Below, piece after piece: positions 48,501 through 64,000 of a stretch of DNA of 64,000 nt. Under the pieces are notes generated by a model that saw nothing but the letters and a program-made list of their open reading frames with translations, was not told the origin of the DNA and searched no databases. Origin of the DNA: Buxus sempervirens. Taxonomy: Eukaryota; Streptophyta; Magnoliopsida; Buxales; Buxaceae. A program made the position numbers and the translations under genes. Every line of letters starts with the position of its first letter. The stretch's first letter is position 1. The stretch covers positions 35,452,392-35,516,391 of the forward strand of contig OX387190.1 in assembly GCA_947561395.2 (NCBI GenBank). The letters are read 5' to 3'.

Positions 48501-51096
48501 CCGACGTAGTATAAAAATGTGTTATTTGACACTGTGCTACATGCTTAGAAACACCTATTTAGAAACATATTTGTAGCCAAAGAACTGGCACCTAAGCTGT
48601 TTTCTATGTATATAAATTTTTCTGTACCTTATTTTCTTTTCTGCTTATAGTATACTTGCTAAAGGGTCAAAATAAAAGGTTAAACCTGACGCTCTTGAAA
48701 TACTGCTACTGTAGTTTCCCCTTCTGTCCAAGTGCGCCCGTTTGCAGAAATTGGTTGGGACAACAAATGAGGAAAACAATGACGAAGTCCACATCCCCGA
48801 CATTCCTGGGGGACCTGCTGCCTTTGAAATATGTGCCAAGTTCTGCTATGGCATGACAGTCACACTCAATGCTTACAATGTTATTGCGGTTCGTTGTGCA
48901 GCAGAGTACTTAGAAATGCAGGAGAACATTGAGAAAGGGAACCTCATCTATAAGATTGAAGTTTTCCTGAATTCAAGCATATTCAAGAGTTGGAAAGACT
49001 CAATTATCATTCTTCAGACAACACAGTCTTTGCTGCCTTGGTCTGAGGAACTGAAGTTGGTCAGCCACTGTAACGACTCTATAGCTTCCAAGGCCTCCAT
49101 TGACACATCAAAAGTAGATTGGTCTTACTCCTATAACCGGAAAAAACTGCAATCGGAGAATGGTAGTGACCCACATTGGAATGGTGTCCGGAAATATCAG
49201 ACAGTTCCACAGGATTGGTGGGTTGAGGACCTATGTGAGCTTGAGATTAACTTATATAAGCGAGTGATAATGACCATCAAAACCAATGGGAGAGTGAAAA
49301 GCAATGTCATTGGAGAAGCATTGAAAGCCTACGCATATAGAAGGTTTCCAAGTTTCAGCAAGGGTATGATTCAGGGTGGCGATGTCATAAAAAACCGATC
49401 ATTAGTAGAGACTATTGTTTGGCTTCTGCCTTCAGAGAAAGGCAGCGTGTCCTGTAATTTCTTGCTCACGTTATTAAAAGCTGCAATATTGCTGGATTGT
49501 GGAGAGATGGGGAAGAGGGAACTGGTGAAGAGAATAGGCCAGCAACTGGATGAGGCTACAGTTGGTGATCTTTTGATTAAAGAATCAGCAGGTGAAACTT
49601 CAGTGTATGATGTTGATATAGTTCATAACTTGGTGGAGGAGTTTGTGACGCAAGAGCAGAGTGCTCGAACAGGCTCATCAGAGGACCATGAGCTTCAAGA
49701 GGTAAGGAGCCCCCAGTTTGTATCAGATGTTTCCAAGCTCATGGTAGCAAAGCTGGTTGATGGCTACCTGGCTGAAATTTCAAGAGATCCCAATCTACCT
49801 CTATCAAAATTTATCGGTCTTGCTGAATTGGTATCAGGCTTCCCAAGACCAGCTCATGATGGACTTTACCGTGCTATTGACATGTATCTCAAGGTAAATA
49901 TCTGAATTTTGTATTTAGTTTTTAGATTGCATCAAGTACTTGAATTATGAAAATTAATTGACCAGCAGTTTTAATACTGGAAATGTTCCTTTCACTAAGC
50001 TAGAGAGGGAGGGAGGGGGGATTATTTTCCTTGTGTGGGACAAGAGGACATGTAGAAGGATCTCAGTTAAATATAGAGAGGATATATTTCTCTGACTGGA
50101 TGAGAGGACAAGTAGAAGCCCCCTTAAATCTCCTTGTCTCTGCAGTGTGCAAGGTGGGGGAGCCGTAATCACAATTAGATGGTTATGATGAATGACATCA
50201 TTAGGACAAGTTATATTTCTGATGATCTGAGCCATCCAATGCATAGGCTTTTTTCTAGAGTTCTCTTTACTTCCTGTCATTAAAAACAGAATTTGATAGG
50301 TTTCCTTCTAGACCTCAAGTGCTTAGTCCTGGTCATCCTAGTTTGTGTTCTTTTCATCTTAGTATTTAATTGAACATTCCCTCTCTCTTATCCATTGACT
50401 TTCAGTGGATGTAGTTTGGTATTTCAAGAGTGAATAGAGAGCAGGTTTTTCAATTTGTATTGTAAAATACATTGAATTTTCACCAATTGAACTGAGTTGT
50501 GTTTTGAGCAGGAGCACCCTGGGATCAGCAAGAGCGAGAGGAAGAGGATATGCAGGCTTATGGATTGCAAGAAGTTGTCTGCAGATGCTTGCATGCATGC
50601 TGTGCAAAATGAGCGGCTCCCCCTGCGGGTCGTTGTGCAGGTCCTATTCTTTGAACAGGTCAGAGCTTCAGCATCTGGTACTGGTGCTAGCACTCCTGAC
50701 CTGCCTGGCGGTGTTAGGGCTCTATCCCGGCAAGAGAATAACAGGTCTCACGGAAGCTCAAGAACTGCCACGACAAACACAGACGAAGATTGGGATGCTG
50801 TGCCAACTGTGGAGGAGCTCAAGGCCCTCAAAGGAGAACTTGCTAACCTGAGGTTAGGAGCTAGAGTGGGAGGGAATGATAGAAATGGCGGTGAAGATGC
50901 CAAAAGCAACGTTGACAAGTTTGCTGTTGGTAAAGTGAAAGGGTTACTCATGTCAAAGATCTTTACAAAAATATGGTCAAGCAAAGGGGGCCATGGTGAG
51001 TGCAGTAGTTCTGATACATCAGGGAGCCCTGGTTCAGCACATCCGGAGGAAGGCAAGTCCACTCCATCCAGAAATAGGAGACATTCAGTGTCTTAG
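45514..51096 (+). CDS. NPY/MAB4-like BTB-NPH3 protein, 4 coding exons
   Basis: Exons: 45514-45575, 48311-48380, 48715-49893, 50512-51096; 1896 nt, 631 residues, near the length of Arabidopsis NPY2 as I recall it. The start [17 protein letters not shown] is the family signature. A BTB/POZ fold (about 28-105; [38 protein letters not shown]) is followed by the NPH3 domain (about 211-487; [12 protein letters not shown] to [17 protein letters not shown]). The Ser-rich tail ends RNRRHSVS, whose third-last serine matches the 14-3-3 site known in NPH3. NPY/MAB4/MEL proteins act at the plasma membrane with PIN carriers and AGC kinases (PID) to hold auxin-transport polarity in organogenesis and gravitropism. 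All three introns are GT-AG; intron 1 is 2.7 kb. Which NPY member it is cannot be fixed. Confidence 0.93.
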
Positions 51097-51727
51097 AATA
51101 TGGAGAAAATGGAGAGGAGATTGGGAAGTTGGTTGGACGGTCAACTCAAAAAGCTTTCAATTGACAATTAGGAAGTTAGAACTTTTGACTTGTTCTGGTT
51201 GAGGTGGGATGAAAAAGAAGGGGATTTGTTCACTGGGACTTCTGAGCAAAGTAGCACATGATTGAAAAGAGGAGGCTGGGACTTGACTGCTAGTGAGATC
51301 TCTTGATAAAGAATATGCTGAGTCTTTGTCTTAAGGAAAAAAAAATTTTTTTTTGGTCCCTTTCTTTTTCTTCTTGTCCTTCCTTCTTGGGTTATAATGG
51401 TGACCCAATTTTGCTGTACGATAAAAGGAAAATCTATATTTATCTGGTTTTAATGTTTCAGTTTCTCTTTCATGGTAACTTCACTATTTCCCAAGTTGAC
51501 AATATATGAAGTGTTTCTTTCTTACCGGTAGAGTTCTCCAAAGAAACTCTTCTTACTGGCAGAAACTATTTTAATTTGCGTCGTTGACAAGACTGAACTG
51601 AACGAGCATAGCCTCGCTATGGATCACCAAACTGGATCATATCGGCAGCGGATTTGAAATCGTGTCCCTACCTATTATTTGTACGTGAAGTATCGGCGCG
51701 GCTTCGTGAAAAACAGGGTTTTGACTC
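51097..51727 (+). other. Downstream region of the NPY-like gene
   Basis: Likely 3' UTR in its first 300-450 bases (T-rich, with 'aataaa'-like words not clearly placed). No gene was recognised. The neighbouring CK2 gene is convergent. Confidence 0.45.
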
Positions 51728-52946
51728 TAATAACACCTAGAGGGGGGTGAATAGGTGAAGCACAGCGGAATAAAAATTTTACTAATTAAAAACAAGTTCT
51801 TAATTAATAGGCATGCACAAGTCTATAACCAATCACACAAAATTGCAAATAAAGTAAATAGAGAACACAAGCAATTTTGGTGACGAAGGGAAAACTCTAT
51901 GAGAGCTCTCACTAGAGAAAAACCCTCCGGGCTATGCAGGAACCACCTAAAAGATCCAATATGAAAAGAAGACTTACAACTTGTAGTTTAGACGACTCAA
52001 CATCCCTATGCTAGACTCTGCAACTCCCAGACTTGAAAGTATCTGAGGAACTCCTCAGATTTGCTCCACAGCAACACTTCAGAACTCTGAAGATCTTCTC
52101 ACACGATCACCCAAACGAACTCGCCTGGTATCCGTAGGAACTCCTACGTGCAAACTCTCCAACCCGGAACTCCAAGGTAGAAAAGAAAGATGAAGAAAGG
52201 CTTTGATGGCTCAACAAAGGAGAAGGAAGAGGAGGAATAACTCTTGCTCTCACACACGAATTTAGGGTTTCTAAAACCTCTAGAGTTACCCTAACAATAG
52301 TCTAGACACTCCTTATATAGATTAGGAGAAGGAAGACTCGGAATAGGAAACAAATCAGAAAAGATCGGAATTCTAAAACTGAAGTTTGTTTACGAACGTT
52401 CGAACGTTCAGCGAACACGGGTCGAACGTTCAAGACAAAAACTCATTTTTCCTCTTCTCGTTCGAACGGTCAGAGAACGTGAGGCGAACGCTGCTCTCGG
52501 GTTTCTCTGTAGAACTCCATCGGTCGAACGGTCAGCAAACGTTCAGCGAACGTTGCTCTCTGGTTTCTCTGAGTGACACCAACGGTCGAACGGTCAGCAA
52601 ACGTTCAGCGAACGCTGCTCTCTGGTTTTTCTGAGTGACACCAACGGTCGAATGGTCAGCAAACGTTCAGCGAACGCTGCTCTTTGGTTTCTCTGTGTAT
52701 CACCAATGGTCGAACGTTCAGAGAACGTTGGTCGAACGCTAGTCTCTGTTTTCTCTTTGTAGCATGATCGTTCGAACGGCCAGCGAACGTTGATCAAACG
52801 TTGGGCATAACTTCTTCAATTTGACCCCGATGTAGACGCCGTTTGAACCATGTCTTCTTGGACTCAAACTAAACATTCTAAACACACTAAAACCACTTTC
52901 TCTTTGACACTGAATAAAGCCAAACTAAAATGTTAAACCTAACACT
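51728..52946. repeat. Retroelement-like repeat, family undetermined
   Basis: Opens near 'aacacctagaggggggtgaa', a motif I recognise from many plant repeats, and closes near 'tgttaaacctaaca'. It has TG...CA-like limits but no clear flanking duplication, so it may be a solo terminal repeat or non-autonomous element. No gag or pol coding parts were seen. It carries the tandem array at 52386-52800. It looks like a fossil of moderate age. Confidence 0.4.
52386..52800. repeat. Tandem array, about 62-bp unit, GTTCGAAC-rich
   Basis: About six head-to-tail units share 'ggtcgaacggtcagcaaacg', 'ttcagcgaacg(c/t)tgctct' and 'ggtttctctgagtgacacca' (with variants). Central units are most alike and outer ones most diverged. 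Each unit has several near-palindromes built on TTCGAA and AACGTT. It sits inside the retroelement-like repeat. Confidence 0.85.
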
Positions 52947-53350
52947 TCGGATGTAGAATTTGAGTCATTATTTTTGGTCCGGCATATTTGGTCTTTGCTC
53001 ACCTATTAAATTTTATTCCTTGCGAAAATGGAATCATTTCATCTGTAATGAGTTGGGGAAAGGAGACTTGACCCATGCGTAAGAACTGTAACAGTCAAGA
53101 CCAACAATTTAGATCAAATCTTAAAAAACCAAACTGAATAGTACCAAAAAGAGCTTTATGACAAGCACAAGTGTTTGTGCTTCTCTTTGAACGTGCAAAG
53201 CATCAAAATAAGATAGAAAGATAACCTCTATTAAACCTGAACAATCATGAAAATAATTTCCGAAAATATTCGGTATAATTTAATTGACATTCAAGATAAT
53301 CCAAGAATAATAATGTGCCAGGCACAGATTTTGGCCCCGGTAACTGGATA

Positions 53351-53564
53351 AGACACAACTGATAGGTTCGAAGGAAAAAATAACAAAAAAAAGAGATTAC
53401 CCCTCCCTCCCCACAGAAGAAGAGAAAAAAAAAACCCCAGTTCATTGGTAAATCAAGGAACGAGACACTGCAGATCATTAACCCAAGACCCTTTATCCTG
53501 AGCAAAAATAGAAAATCTACATCTCGATTAAGTACATAGTCCTGAACAAGAACAATATGCCATT
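53351..53564 (-). repeat. CK2 3'-flank segment duplicated into its own intron
   Basis: This 214-bp stretch starts 25 bp beyond the CK2 stop codon, so it is probably 3' UTR. It reappears almost unchanged, in the same orientation, at 55349-55554. The copies share 'ggttcgaagg', 'acccctccctccccacagaa', 'gaacgagacactgcagatca' and 'aagaacaatatgccat'. Only a few substitutions and homopolymer length changes separate them. Confidence 0.92.
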
Positions 53565-53588
53565 CTTTACTAGCATTTGGATATCAAA

Positions 53589-62842
<9,254 letters not shown>

Positions 62843-64000
62843 GAAACGGGGGAAACTCGCAATGGAAGAATACCAGCAACCAGCACAAACCCTCTCATCT
62901 CCCTGCCCTGCCTTTGTTTTCCCTTTTTTTTTTACCCTTTCTTTTTTTACTTCTTTTCCTTTTTCTCTTCCTTTCTTTTACTTTATTTAAGGTTGGATTA
63001 ACTGCTTAGATACCTGGTGAGACACTGAGTTATAAACGAGACAGTTTCACGGGAGAAGTAGAACGCATTTCCTCTGAGTAGGACGAGATGAACCGGCCTC
63101 GTTTTAACAAGGGTATACGAATACGACACACCACGTAAAACGGTACCACCGCATTTTGAACTGAATAAGTATTGATTGTCATTTTTGCAACCGGATAAGT
63201 TCTCATGTGAGCTGGACATGACAAGCGACTTATTGGGACTGTTTTACCCCCAAAAAAAGAAAAAAAAGAAGAAGACATATTAGGACTGGCTATTGAACCG
63301 GCTTGGGCAATTTAAATTCAGATAAAAGGGAATGAAATATTTTCTTCTATGTTTTGGTGAATTGACGCATTGGCATTGAGATGCTGCACATGACAGCATG
63401 TCACAACTAAAGCAGGCGCCAATTCACTAAAACATAGCAAAAGATTTCATTCAAACCAAATGTCATACATAAGATATACATCTAACCTTGTCCAACCCCA
63501 CTTAGTTCGATGGTTGGGCTTGTAGAATTATATCCAAGCTTGCCCATTTAAAAGTTATATATAAAGCCCAATGCTACTTATTGAAAGAAAAGCCTTTTTT
63601 TTTCTTTTTTTGCTAATAATGAATTTTTTTTTAAATAAGAAAATTTTATATAAATGAGAGAGACCAATTATATGAAGAATATATATATATATACAACTTC
63701 AAAATCCCAAATCAAATACTTTATACACGTATATTATTGTAGATAAAAAATTATATTTTATAATATTATTCACCATATATCTATATCTATACTATATATA
63801 TATATATAATGCAAGGTGCCCCTATAGGAATTGGGCTAGCAAAAATGTGCCATTTTTCAAAACAATTCTTGCACGTCATCATGAAGATTTATTAATAAAA
63901 TGGTACAATAGTCAAAACTACTTCAAATTTTCAGAAAACTTAACAATCAGTTGTAAAACAGTTCCTTTTCGTATATCTCTTTCTTCATACATGCAATACT
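62843..64000. other. Upstream region of the CK2 gene
   Basis: The promoter and 5' UTR side of the minus-strand CK2 gene should lie near 62843-63300. A pyrimidine-rich stretch (62880-62985) is the purine-rich leader on the transcribed strand. Beyond 63590 the sequence is AT-rich with short TA runs near 63682 and 63795. No further gene was seen up to the window edge. Confidence 0.5.

Noticed and set aside
52386-52797. Open frames on both strands over the 62-bp array
   Set aside because: Generated by a repeat unit that lacks stops by chance; repetitive translation with no domain.
52386-52800. CRISPR-like array
   Set aside because: Units are contiguous tandem repeats without unique spacers, in a plant nuclear context.

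Overview
This is a nuclear segment of a flowering plant. Genes are split by GT-AG introns, and two introns use GC-AG. Intergenic DNA is AT-rich and full of small hAT-like and other MITE-type insertions. The gene families are plant-specific or plastid-targeted: ClpR1, an NPY-type NPH3/BTB protein, a ZAT-type zinc finger, and a CK2 alpha with a long N-terminal extension. Introns reach 4.2 kb and several contain transposons. The species cannot be named from this window; a non-grass angiosperm is likely. No prokaryote-like system (CRISPR, phage, operon) is present.

Layout. Positions 1-4460 are repeats. 4461-16496 (minus) is a nine-exon ZFPL1-type Golgi zinc-finger gene. 18144-21810 (minus) is ClpR1, an inactive plastid Clp protease subunit. 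23943-27619 (minus) is adenine phosphoribosyltransferase (APT). 28668-32965 is a decayed tandem copy of the 20288-28667 block, carrying a truncated ClpR1 copy (exons 1-2) and a broken APT copy. 32966-35764 is repeats. 35765-36472 (plus) is an intronless two-finger C2H2 repressor of the ZAT10/STZ type. 36473-45513 is gene-poor, with a possible Helitron and the probable 5' UTR of the next gene. 45514-51096 (plus) is an NPY/MAB4-like gene with BTB and NPH3 domains. 51.7-52.9 kb is a retroelement-like repeat with a tandem array of GTTCGAAC-type units. 53589-62842 (minus) is a ten-exon, probably plastid-targeted CK2 alpha gene. The rest is its upstream region.

The five intact minus-strand and plus-strand housekeeping or regulatory genes are functionally unrelated (proteostasis, purine salvage, stress transcription, auxin-transport polarity, protein phosphorylation). 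They do not form a cluster or pathway. The most informative observations are structural: the ClpR1-APT tandem duplication and its decay, two GC-AG introns inferred from reading frame, a copy of the CK2 3' flank inserted in an intron of the same gene between 14-bp direct repeats, and several insertions with identifiable target-site duplications.

Exon boundaries were set by eye from splice consensus, reading-frame continuity and remembered family sequences. Untranslated ends were not determined.
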